64,000 bases of DNA from Limnomonas spitsbergensis (Eukaryota; Chlorophyta; Chlorophyceae; Chlamydomonadales), in assembly GCA_037349105.1 (NCBI GenBank), contig JAYJMM010000017.1:1240001-1304000 (forward strand). Direction: 5' to 3'. Below, piece after piece: positions 31,701 through 43,700 of the stretch. How positions within the stretch are numbered: the first letter of the stretch is position 1; the number at the start of each line of letters is the position of its first letter. Under the pieces are notes generated by a model. That model worked only from the letters and a program-made list of their open reading frames with translations. It searched no databases and had not been told where the DNA came from. Made by a program: the position numbers and the translations under genes.

Positions 31701-34700
31701 GGTAGGATGGGTACCTGCAGCTGGTATGAGGGGTACCTGCAGCTGGTAGGAGGGGTGCCTGCAGCTGGTAGGAGGGGTACCTGCAGCTGGTAGGGGGGTG
31801 CCTGCAGCTGGTAGGAGGGGGGTGCCAGCAGCTGGTAGGGGAGGTGCCTGCAGCTGGTAGGGGGGTGCCTGCAGCTGGTAGGAGGGGTGCCAGCAGCTGG
31901 TAGGAGGGGTGCCTGCAGCTGGTAGGAGGGGTGCCTGCAGCTGGTAGGAGGGGTGCCAGCAGCTGGTAGGAGGGGTGCCTGCAGCTGGTAGGAGGGGTGT
32001 CTGCAGCTGGTAGGAGGGGTACCTGCAGATGGTAGGGGGGGTGCCTGCAGCTGGTAGGGGGGTGCCTGCAGCTGGTAGGAGGGGTGCCAGCAGCTGGTAG
32101 GAGGGGTGCCTGCAGCTGGTAGGAGGGGTGTCTGCAGCTGGTAGGAGGGGTACCTGCAGATGGTAGGGGGGGTGTCTGCAGCTGGTAGGGGGGTGCCTGC
32201 AGCTGGTAGGAGGGGTGCCAGCAGCTGGTAGGAGGGGTGCCTGCAGCTGGTAGGAGGGGTGCCTGCAGCTGGTAGGAGGGGTGCCTGCAGCTGGTAGGAG
32301 GGGTGCCTGCGGCTGGTAGGAGGGGTGCCTGCAGCTGGTAGGAGGGGTGCCTGCAGCTGGTAGGAGGGGTGCCAGCAGCTGGTAGGAGGGGTGCCTGCAG
32401 CTGGTAGGAGGGGTGCCAGCAGCTGGTAGGAGGGGTGCCTGCAGCTGGTAGGAGGGGTGCCTGCAGCTGGTAGGAGGGGTGCCAGCAGCTGGTAGGGGGG
32501 TACCTGCAGCTGGTAGGAGGGGTGCCAGCAGCTGGTAGGAGGGGTGCCTGGAGCTGGTAGGAGGGGTGCCTGCAGCTGGTAGGAGGGGTGCCAGCAGCTG
32601 GTAGGAGGGGTGCCTGCAGCTGGTAGGAGGGGTACCTGCAGCTGGTAGGAGGGGTGCCTGCAGCTGGTAGGAGGGGTGCCTGCAGCTGGTAGGAGGGGTG
32701 CCTGCAGCTGGTAGGAGGGGTGGTGCCTGCAGCTGGTAGGAGGGGTGCCTGCAGCTGGTAGGGGGGGTGCCTGCAGCTGGTAGGAGGGATGCCTGTAGCT
32801 GGTAGCTAGGGGGGGTGCCTGCAGCTGGTAGGAGGGGTGCCTGCAGCTGGTAGGAGGGGTACCTGCAGCTGGTAGGATGGGTACCTGCAGCTGGTATGAG
32901 GGGTACCTGCAGCTGGTAGGAGGGGTGCCTGCAGCTGGTAGGAGGGGTACCTGCAGCTGGTAGGGGGATGCCTGCAGCTGGTAGGAGGGGGGTGCCAGCA
33001 GCTGGTAGGGGAGGTGCCTGCAGCTGGTAGGGGGGTGCCTGCAGCTGGTAGGAGGGGTGCCTGCAGCTGGTAGGAGGGGTGCCAGCAGCTGGTAGGAGGG
33101 GTGCCTGCAGCTGGTAGGAGGGGTGCCTGCAGCTGGTAGGAGGGGTGCCAGCAGCTGGTAGGAGGGGTGCCTGCAGCTGGTAGGAGGGGTGTCTGCAGCT
33201 GGTAGGAGGGGTACCTGCAGATGGTAGGGGGGGTGCCTGCAGCTGGTAGGGGGGTGCCTGCAGCTGGTAGGAGGGGTGCCTGCAGCTGGTAGGAGGGGTG
33301 CCTGCGGCTGGTAGGAGGGGTGCCTGCAGCTGGTAGGGGGGTGCCTGCAGCTGGTAGGAGGGGTGCCAGCAGCTGGTAGGAGGGGTGCCTGCAGCTGGTA
33401 GGAGGGGTGCCAGCAGCTGGTAGGAGGGGTGCCTGCAGCTGGTAGGAGGGGTGCCTGCAGCTGGTAGGAGGGGTGCCAGCAGCTGGTAGGGGGGTACCTG
33501 CAGCTGGTAGGAGGGCTGCCAGCAGCTGGTAGGGGGGGGTGCCTGCAGCTGGTAGGAGGGATGCCTGTAGCTGGTAGCTAGGGGGGGTGCCTGCAGCTGG
33601 TAGGAGGGGTGCCTGCAGCTGGTAGGAGTGGTACCTGCAGCTGGTAGGATGGGTACCTGCAGCTGGTATGAGGGGTACCTGCAGCTGGTAGGAGGGGTGC
33701 CTGCAGCTGGTAGGAGGGGTACCTGCAGCTGGTAGGGGGGTGCCTGCAGCTGGTAGGAGGGGGGTGCCAGTAGCTGGTAGGGGAGGTGCCTGCAGCTGGT
33801 AGGGGGGTGCCTGCAGCTGGTAGGAGGGGTGCCAGCAGCTGGTAGGAGGGGTGCCTGCAGCTGGTAGGAGGGGTGCCTGCAGCTGGTAGGAGGGGTGCCA
33901 GCAGCTGGTAGGAGGGGTGCCTGCAGCTGGTAGGAGGGGTGTCTGCAGCTGGTAGGAGGGGTACCTGCAGATGGTAGGGGGGGTGCCTGCAGCTGGTAGG
34001 GGGGTGCCTGCAGCTGGTAGGAGGGGTGCCTGCAGCTGGTAGGAGGGGTACCTGCAGCTGGTAGGAGGGGTGCCAGCAGCTGGTAGGAGGGGTGCCTGCA
34101 GCTGGTAGGAGGGGTGTCTGCAGCTGGTAGGAGGGGTACCTGCAGATGGTAGGGGGGGTGCCTGCAGCTGGTAGGGGGGTGCCTGCAGCTGGTAGGAGGG
34201 GTGCCAGCAGCTGGTAGGAGGGGTGCCTGCAGCTGGTAGGAGGGGTGCCTGCAGCTGGTAGGAGGGGTGCCTGCAGCTGGTAGGAGGGGTGCCTGCGGCT
34301 GGTAGGAGGGGTGCCTGCAGCTGGTAGGAGGGGTGCCTGCAGCTGGTAGGAGGGGTGCCAGCAGCTGGTAGGAGGGGTGCCTGCAGCTGGTAGGAGGGGT
34401 GCCAGCAGCTGGTAGGAGGGGTGCCTGCAGCTGGTAGGAGGGGTGCCTGCAGCTGGTAGGAGGGGTGCCAGCAGCTGGTAGGGGGGTACCTGCAGCTGGT
34501 AGGAGGGGTGCCAGCAGCTGGTAGTAGGGGTGCCTGGAGCTGGTAGGAGGGGTGCCTGCAGCTGGTAGGAGGGGTGCCAGCAGCTGGTAGGAGGGGTGCC
34601 TGCAGCTGGTAGGAGGGGTACCTGCAGCTGGTAGGAGGGGTGCCTGCAGCTGGTAGGAGGGGTGCCTGCAGCTGGTAGGAGGGGTGGTGCCTGCAGCTGG

Positions 34701-37700
34701 TAGGAGGGGTGCCTGCAGCTGGTAGGGGGGGGTGCCTGCAGCTGGTAGGAGGGATGCCTGTAGCTGGTAGCTAGGGGGGGTGCCTGCAGCTGGTAGGAGG
34801 GGTGCCTGCAGCTGGTAGGAGGGGTACCTGCAGCTGGTAGGATGGGTACCTGCAGCTGGTATGAGGGGTACCTGCAGCTGGTAGGAGGGGTGCCTGCAGC
34901 TGGTAGGAGGGGTACCTGCAGCTGGTAGGGGGGTGCCTGCAGCTGGTAGGAGGGGGGTGCCAGCAGCTGGTAGGGGAGGTGCCTGCAGCTGGTAGGGGGG
35001 TGCCTGCAGCTGGTAGGAGGGGTGCCAGCAGCTGGTAGGAGGGGTGCCTGCAGCTGGTAGGAGGGGTGCCTGCAGCTGGTAGGAGGGGTGCCTGCAGCTG
35101 GTAGGAGGGGTGCCTGCGGCTGGTAGGAGGGGTGCCTGCAGCTGGTAGGAGGGGTGCCTGCAGCTGGTAGGAGGGGTGCCAGCAGCTGGTAGGAGGGGTG
35201 CCTGCAGCTGGTAGGAGGGGTGCCAGCAGCTGGTAGGAGGGGTGCCTGCAGCTGGTAGGAGGGGTGCCTGCAGCTGGTAGGAGGGGTGCCAGCAGCTGGT
35301 AGGGGGATACCTGCAGCTGGTAGGAGGGGTGCCAGCAGCTGGTAGGAGGGGTGCCTGGAGCTGGTAGGAGGGGTGCCTGCAGCTGGTAGGAGGGGTGCCA
35401 GCAGCTGGTAGGAGGGGTGCCTGCAGCTGGTAGGAGGGGTACCTGCAGCTGGTAGGAGGGGTGCCTGCAGCTGGTAGGTGGGGTGCCTGCAGCTGGTAGG
35501 AGGGGTGCCTGCAGCTGGTAGGAGGGGTGGTGCCTGCAGCTGGTAGGAGGGGTGCCTGCAGCTGGTAGGGGGGGTGCCTGCAGCTGGTAGGAGGGATGCC
35601 TGTAGCTGGTAGCTAGGGGGGGTGCCTGCAGCTGGTAGGAGGGGTGCCTGCAGCTGGTAGGAGGGGTACCTGCAGCTGGTAGGATGGGTACCTGCAGCTG
35701 GTATGAGGGGTACCTGCAGCTGGTAGGAGGGGTACCTGCAGCTGATAGGAGGGGTGCCTGCAGCTGGTAGGAGGGGTACCTGCAGCTGGTAGGAGGGGTA
35801 CCTGCAGCTGGTAGGAGGGGTACCTGCAGCTGGTAGGAGGGGTGCCTGCAGCTGGTAGGAGGGGTGCCTGCAGCTGGTAGGAGGGGTACCTGCAGCTGGT
35901 AGGAAGGGTACCTGCAGCTGGTAGGATGGGTACCTGCAGCTGGTATGAGGGGTACCTGCAGCTGGTAGGAGGGGTACCTGCAGCTGGTAGGAGGGGTGCC
36001 TGCAGCTGGTAGGAGGGGTGCCTGCAGCTGGTAGGAGGGGTGCCTGCAGCTGGTAGGAGGGGTACCTGCAGCTGGTAGGAGGGGTGCCTGCAGCTGGTAG
36101 GAGGGGTGCCTGCAGCTGATAGGAGGGGTACCTGCAGCTGGTAGGAGGGGTGCCTGCAGCTGGTAGGAGGGGTGGTGCCTGCAGCTGGTAGGAGGGGTAC
36201 CTGCAGCTGGTAGGAGGGGTACCTGCAGCTGGTAGGAGGGGTACCTGCAGCTGGTATGAGGGGTACCTGCAGCTGGTAGGAGGGGTGCCTGCAGATGGTA
36301 GGAGGGGTACCTGCAGCTGGTAGGAGGGGTACCTGCAGCTGGTATGAGGGGTACCTGCAGCTGGTAGGAGGGGTGCCTGCAGCTGGTTGGAGGGTTGCCT
36401 GCAGCTGGTAGGAGGGGTACCTGCAGCTGGTAGGAGGGGTACCTGCAGCTGGTAGGAGGGGTGCCTGCAGCTGGTAGGAGGGGTGCCTGCAGCTGGAAGG
36501 AGGGGTACCTGCAGCTGGTAGGAGGGGTACCTGCAGCTGGTAGGAGGGGTACCTGCAGCTGGTAGGAGGGGTGCCTGCAGCTGGTAGGAGGGGTGCCTGC
36601 AGCTGGTAGGAGGGGTACCTGCAGCTGGTAGGAGGGGTACCTGCAGCTGGTAGGAGGGGTACCTGCAGCTGGTAGGAGGGGTGGTGCCTGCAGCTGGTAG
36701 GAGGGGTACCTGCAGCTGGTAGGAGGGGTACCTGCAGCTGGTAGGAGGGGTGCCTGCGGCTGGTAGGAGGGGTGCCTGCAGCTGGTAGGAGGGGTGCCTG
36801 CAGCTGGTAGGAGGGGTGCCAGCAGCTGGTAGGAGGGGTGCCTGCAGCTGGTAGGAGGGGTGCCAGCAGCTGGTAGGAGGGGTGCCTGCAGCTGGTAGGA
36901 GGGGTGCCTGCAGCTGGTAGGAGGGGTGCCAGCAGCTGGTAGGGGGGTACCTGCAGCTGGTAGGAGGGGTGCCAGCAGCTGGTAGGAGGGGTGCCTGGAG
37001 CTGGTAGGAGGGGTGCCTGCAGCTGGTAGGAGGGGTGCCTGCAGCTGGTAGGAGGGGTGCCTGCAGCTGGTAGGAGGGGTACCTGCAGCTGGTAGGAGGG
37101 GTGCCTGCAGCTGGTAGGAGGGGTGCCTGCAGCTGGTAGGAGGGGTGGTGCCTGCAGCTGGTAGGAGGGGTGCCTGCAGCTGGTAGGGGGGGGTGCCTGC
37201 AGCTGGTAGGAGGGATGCCTGTAGCTGGTAGCTAGGGGGGGTGCCTGCAGCTGGTAGGAGGGGTGCCTGCAGCTGGTAGGAGGGGTACCTGCAGCTGGTA
37301 GGATGGGTACCTGCAGCTGGTATGAGGGGTACCTGCAGCTGGTAGGAGGGGTGCCTGCAGCTGGTAGGAGGGGTACCTGCAGCTGGTAGGGGGGTGCCTG
37401 CAGCTGGTAGGAGGGGGGTGCCAGCAGCTGGTAGGGGAGGTGCCTGCAGCTGGTAGGGGGGTGCCTGCAGCTGGTAGGAGGGGTGCCAGCAGCTGGTAGG
37501 AGGGGTGCCTGCAGCTGGTAGGAGGGGTGCCTGCAGCTGGTAGGAGGGGTGCCAGCAGCTGGTAGGAGGGGTGCCTGCAGCTGGTAGGAGGGGTGTCTGC
37601 AGCTGGTAGGAGGGGTGCCAGCAGCTGGTAGGGGGGGTGCCTGCAGCTGGTATGGGGGTGCCTGCAGCTGGTAGGAGGGGTGCCTGCAGCTGGTAGGAGG

Positions 37701-40700
37701 GGTGTCTGCAGCTGGTAGGAGGGGTACCTGCAGATGGTAGGGGGGGTGTCTGCAGCTGGTAGGGGGGTGCCTGCAGCTGGTAGGAGGGGTGCCAGCAGCT
37801 GGTAGGAGGGGTGCCTGCAGCTGGTAGGAGGGGTGCCTGCAGCTGGTAGGAGGGGTGCCTGCAGCTGGTAGGAGGGGTGCCTGCGGCTGGTAGGAGGGGT
37901 GCCTGCAGCTGGTAGGAGGGGTGCCTGCAGCTGGTAGGAGGGGTGCCAGCAGCTGGTAGGAGGGGTGCCTGCAGCTGGTAGGAGGGGTGCCAGCAGCTGG
38001 TAGGAGGGGTGCCTGCAGCTGGTAGGAGGGGTGCCTGCAGCTGGTAGGAGGGGTGCCTGCAGCTGGTAGGAGGGGTACCTGCAGCTGGTAGGAGGGGTGC
38101 CTGCAGCTGGTAGGAGGGGTGCCTGCAGCTGGTAGGAGGGGTGGTGCCTGCAGCTGGTAGGAGGGGTGCCTGCAGCTGGTAGGGGGGGTGCCTGCAGCAG
38201 GTAGGAGGGGTGCCTGCAGCTGGTAGGAGGGGTACCTGCAGCTGGTAGGAGGGGTACCTGCAGCTGGTAGGAGGGGTGCCTGCAGCTGGTAGGAGGGGTG
38301 CCTGCAGCTGGAAGGAGGGGTACCTGCAGCTGGTAGGAGGGGTACCTGCAGCTGGTAGGAGGGGTACCTGCAGCTGGTAGGAGGGGTGCCTGCAGCTGGT
38401 AGGAGGGGTGCCTGCAGCTGGTAGGAGGGGTACCTGCAGCTGGTAGGAGGGGTACCTGCAGCTGGTAGGAGGGGTACCTGCAGCTGGTAGGAGGGGTGGT
38501 GCCTGCAGCTGGTAGGAGGGGTACCTGCAGCTGGTAGGAGGGGTACCTGCAGCTGGTAGGAGGGGTGCCTGCGGCTGGTAGGAGGGGTGCCTGCAGCTGG
38601 TAGGAGGGGTGCCTGCAGCTGGTAGGAGGGGTGCCAGCAGCTGGTAGGAGGGGTGCCTGCAGCTGGTAGGAGGGGTGCCTGCAGCTGGTAGGAGGGGTGC
38701 CAGCAGCTGGTAGGGGGGTACCTGCAGCTGGTAGGAGGGGTGCCAGCAGCTGGTAGGAGGGGTGCCTGGAGCTGGTAGGAGGGGTGCCTGCAGCTGGTAG
38801 GAGGGGTGCCAGCAGCTGGTAGGAGGGGTGCCTGCAGCTGGTAGGAGGGGTACCTGCAGCTGGTAGGAGGGGTGCCTGCAGCTGGTAGGAGGGGTGCCTG
38901 CAGCTGGTAGGAGGGGTGCCTGCAGCTGGTAGGAGGGGTGGTGCCTGCAGCTGGTAGGAGGGGTGCCTGCAGCTGGTAGGGGGGGTGCCTGCAGCTGGTA
39001 GGAGGGATGCCTGTAGCTGGTAGCTAGGGGGGGTGCCTGCAGCTGGTAGGAGGGGTGCTTGCAGCTGGTAGGAGGGGTACCTGCAGCTGGTAGGATGGGT
39101 ACCTGCAGCTGGTAGGAGGGGTACCTGCAGCTGGTAGGAGGGGTGCCTGCAGCTGGTAGGAGGGGTACCTGCAGCTGGTAGGGGGGTGCCTGCAGCTGGT
39201 AGGAGGGGGGTGCCAGCAGCTGGTAGGGGAGGTGCCTGCAGCTGGTAGGGGGGTGCCTGCAGCTGGTAGGAGGGGTGCCAGCAGCTGGTAGGAGGGGTGC
39301 CTGCAGCTGGTAGGAGGGGTGCCTGCAGCTGGTAGGAGGGGTGCCAGCAGCTGGTAGGAGGGTACCTGCAGCTGGTAGGAGGGGTGCCTGCAGCTGGTAG
39401 GAGGGGTACCTGCAGATGGTAGGGGGGGTGCCTGCAGCTGGTAGGGGGGTGCCTGCAGCTGGTAGGAGGGGTGCCTGCAGCTGGTAGGAGGGGTGCCTGC
39501 AGCTGGTAGGAGGGGTGCCTGCAGCTGGTAGGAGGGGTGCCTGCAGCTGGTAGGAGGGGTGCCTGCGGCTGGTAGGAGGGGTGCCTGCAGCTGGTAGGAG
39601 GGGTGCCTGCAGCTGGTAGGAGGGGTGCCAGCAGCTGGTAGGAGGGGTGCCTGCAGCTGGTAGGAGGGGTGCCAGCAGCTGGTAGGAGGGGTGCCTGCAG
39701 CTGGTAGGAGGGGTGCCTGCAGCTGGTAGGAGGGGTGCCAGCAGCTGGTAGGGGGGTACCTGCAGCTGGTAGGAGGGGTGCCAGCAGCTGGTAGGGGGGG
39801 TGCCTGCAGCTGGTAGGAGGGATGCCTGTAGCTGGTAGCTAGGGGGGGTGCCTGCAGCTGGTAGGAGGGGTGCCTGCAGCTGGTAGGAGGGGTACCTGCA
39901 GCTGGTAGGATGGGTACCTGCAGCTGGTATGAGGGGTACCTGCAGCTGGTAGGAGGGGTGCCTGCAGCTGGTAGGAGGGGTACCTGCAGCTGGTAGGGGG
40001 GTGCCTGCAGCTGGTAGGAGGGGGGTGCCAGCAGCTGGTAGGGGAGGTGCCTGCAGCTGGTAGGGGGGTGCCTGCAGCTGGTAGGAGGGGTGCCAGCAGC
40101 TGGTAGGAGGGGTGCCTGCAGCTGGTAGGAGGGGTGCCTGCAGCTGGTAGGAGGGGTGCCAGCAGCTGGTAGTAGGGGTGCCTGCAGCTGGTAGGAGGGG
40201 TGTCTGCAGCTGGTAGGAGGGGTACCTGCAGATGGTAGGGGGGGTGCCTGCAGCTGGTAGGGGGGTGCCTGCAGCTGGTAGGAGGGGTGCCAGCAGCTGG
40301 TAGGAGGGGTGCCTGCAGCTGGTAGGAGGGGTGTCTGCAGCTGGTAGGAGGGGTACCTGCAGATGGTAGGGGGGGTGCCTGCAGCTGGTAGGGGGGTGCC
40401 TGCAGCTGGTAGGAGGGGTGCCTGCAGCTGGTAGGAGGGGTGCCTGCAGCTGGTAGGAGGGGTGCCTGCAGCTGGTAGGAGGGGTGCCTGCGGCTGGTAG
40501 GAGGGGTGCCTGCAGCTGGTAGGAGGGGTGCCTGCAGCTGGTAGGAGGGGTGCCAGCAGCTGGTAGGAGGGGTGCCTGCAGCTGGTAGGAGGGGTGCCAG
40601 CAGCTGGTAGGAGGGGTGCCTGCAGCTGGTAGGAGGGGTGCCTGCAGCTGGTAGGAGGGGTGCCAGCAGCTGGTAGTAGGGGTGCCTGCAGCTGGTAGGA

Positions 40701-43700
40701 GGGGTGTCTGCAGCTGGTAGGAGGGGTGCCTGCAGCTGGTAGGAGGGGTGCCTGCAGCTGGTAGGAGGGGTACCTGCAGCTGGTAGGAGGGGTACCTGCA
40801 GCTGGTAGGAGGGGTACCTGCAGCTGGTAGGAGGGGTGCCAGCAGCTGGTAGGAGGGGTGCCTGCAGCTGGTAGGAGGGGTGCCTGCAGCTGGTAGGAGG
40901 GGTGGTGCCTGCAGCTGGTAGGAGGGGTGCCTGCAGCTGGTAGGGGGGGGTGCCTGCAGCTGGTAGGAGGGATGCCTGTTGCTGGTAGCTAGGGGGGGTG
41001 CCTGCAGCTGGTAGGAGGGGTGCCTGCAGCTGGTAGGAGGGGTACCTGCAGCTGGTAGGATGGGTACCTGCAGCTGGTATGAGGGGTACCTGCAGCTGGT
41101 AGGAGGGGTGCCTGCAGCTGGTAGGAGGGGTACCTGCAGCTGGTAGGGGGGTGCCTGCAGCTGGTAGGAGGGGGGTGCCAGCAGCTGGTAGGGGAGGTGC
41201 CTGCAGCTGGTAGGGGGGTGCCTGCAGCTGGTAGGAGGGGTGCCTGCAGCTGGTAGGAGGGGTGCCTGCAGCTGGTAGGAGGGGTGCCTGCAGCTGGTAG
41301 GAGGGGTGCCTGCGGCTGGTAGGAGGGGTGCCTGCAGCTGGTAGGAGGGGTGCCTGCAGCTGGTAGGAGGGGTGCCAGCAGCTGGTAGGAGGGGTGCCTG
41401 CAGCTGGTAGGAGGGGTGCCTGCAGCTGGTAGGAGGGGTGCCAGCAGCTGGTAGGAGGGGTGCCTGCAGCTGGTAGGAGGGGTGCCAGCAGCTGGTAGGA
41501 GGGGTGCCTGCAGCTGGTAGGAGGGGTGCCTGCAGCTGGTAGGAGGGGTGCCAGCAGCTGGTAGGGGGGTACCTGCAGCTGGTAGGAGGGGTGCCAGCAG
41601 CTGGTAGGAGGGGTGCATGGAGCTGGTAGGAGGGGTACCTGCAGCTGGTAGGAGGGGTGCCAGCAGCTGGTAGGAGGGGTGCCTGGAGCTGGTAGGAGGG
41701 GTGCCTGCAGCTGGTAGGAGGGGTGCCAGCAGCTGGTAGGAGGGGTGCCTGCAGCTGGTAGGAGGGGTACCTGCAGCTGGTAGGAGGGGTGCCTGCAGCT
41801 GGTAGGTGGGGTGCCTGCAGCTGGTAGGAGGGGTGCCTGCAGCTGGTAGGAGGGGTGGTGCCTGCAGCTGGTAGGAGGGGTGCCTGCAGCTGGTAGGGGG
41901 GGTGCCTGCAGCTGGTAGGAGGGATGCCTGTAGCTGGTAGCTAGGGGGGGTGCCTGCAGCTGGTAGGAGGGGTGCCTGCAGCTGGTAGGAGGGGTACCTG
42001 CAGCTGGTAGGATGGGTACCTGCAGCTGGTATGAGGGGTACCTGCAGCTGGTAGGAGGGGTACCTGCAGCTGGTAGGAGGGGTGCCTGCAGCTGGTAGGA
42101 GGGGTACCTGCAGCTGGTAGGAGGGGTACCTGCAGCTGGTAGGAGGGGTACCTGCAGCTGGTAGGAGGGGTGCCTGCAGCTGGTAGGAGGGGTGCCTGCA
42201 GCTGGTAGGAGGGGTACCTGCAGCTGGTAGGAAGGGTACCTGCAGCTGGTAGGATGGGTACCTGCAGCTGGTATGAGGGGTACCTGCAGCTGGTAGGAGG
42301 GGTACCTGCAGCTGGTAGGAGGGGTGCCTGCAGCTGGTAGGAGGGGTGCCTGCAGCTGGTAGGAGGGGTGCCTGCAGCTGGTACGAGGGGTACCTGCAGC
42401 TGGTAGGGGGGTGCCTGCAGCTGGTAGGAGGGGTGCCTGCAGCTGGTAGGAGGGGTACCTGCAGCTGGTAGGAGGGGTGCCTGCAGCTGGTAGGAGGGGT
42501 GGTGCCTGCAGCTGGTAGGAGGGGTACCTGCAGCTGGTAGGAGGGGTACCTGCAGCTGGTAGGAGGGGTACCTGCAGCTGGTATGAGGGGTACCTGCAGC
42601 TGGTAGGAGGGGTGCCTGCAGATGGTAGGAGGGGTACCTGCAGCTGGTAGGAGGGGTACCTGCAGCTGGTATGAGGGGTACCTGCAGCTGGTAGGAGGGG
42701 TGCCTGCAGCTGGTAGGAGGGTTGCCTGCAGCTGGTAGGAGGGGTACCTGCAGCTGGTAGGAGGGGTACCTGCAGCTGGTAGGAGGGGTGCCTGCAGCTG
42801 GTAGGAGGGGTGCCTGCAGCTGGAAGGAGGGGTACCTGCAGCTGGTAGGAGGGGTACCTGCAGCTGGTAGGAGGGGTACCTGCAGCTGGTAGGAGGGGTG
42901 CCTGCAGCTGGTAGGAGGGGTGCCTGCAGCTGGTAGGAGGGGTACCTGCAGCTGGTAGGAGGGGTACCTGCAGCTGGTAGGAGGGGTGTCTGCAGCTGGT
43001 AGGAGGGGTACCTGCAGCTGGTAGGAGGGGTACCTGCAGCTGGTAGGAGGGGTGCCTGCAGCTGGTAGGAGGGGTACCTGCAGCTGGTAGGAGGGGTACC
43101 TGCAGCTGGTAGGAGGGGTGCCTGCAGCTGGTAGGAGGGGTACCTGCAGCTGGTAGGAGGGGTGCCTGCAGCTGGTAGGAGGGGTACCTGCAGCTGGTAG
43201 GAGGGGTGCCTGCAGCTGGTAGGAGGGGTGCCAGCAGCTGGTAGGAGGGGTGCCTGCAGCTGGTAGGAGGGGTACCTGCAGCTGGTAGGAGGGGTACCTG
43301 CAGCTGGTAGGAGGGGTGCCTGCAGCTGGTAGGAGGGGTGCCTGCAGCTGGTAGGAGGGGTACCTGCAGCTGGTAGGAGGGGTACCTGCAGCTGGTAGGA
43401 GGGGTACCTGCAGCTGGTAGGAGGGGTGCCAGCAGCTGGTAGGAGGGGTGCCTGCAGCTGGTAGGAGGGGTACCTGCAGCTGGTAGGAGGGGTGCCTGCA
43501 GCTGGTAGGAGGGGTGCCTGCAGCTGGTAGGAGGGGTGCCTGCAGCTGGTAGGACGGGTGGTGCCTGCAGCTGGTAGGAGGGGTGCCTGCAGCTGGTAGG
43601 GGGGGTGCCTGCAGCTGGTAGGAGGGATGCCTGTAGCTGGTAGCTAGGGGGGGTGCCTGCAGCTGGTAGGAGGGGTGCCTGCAGCTGGTAGGAGGGGTAC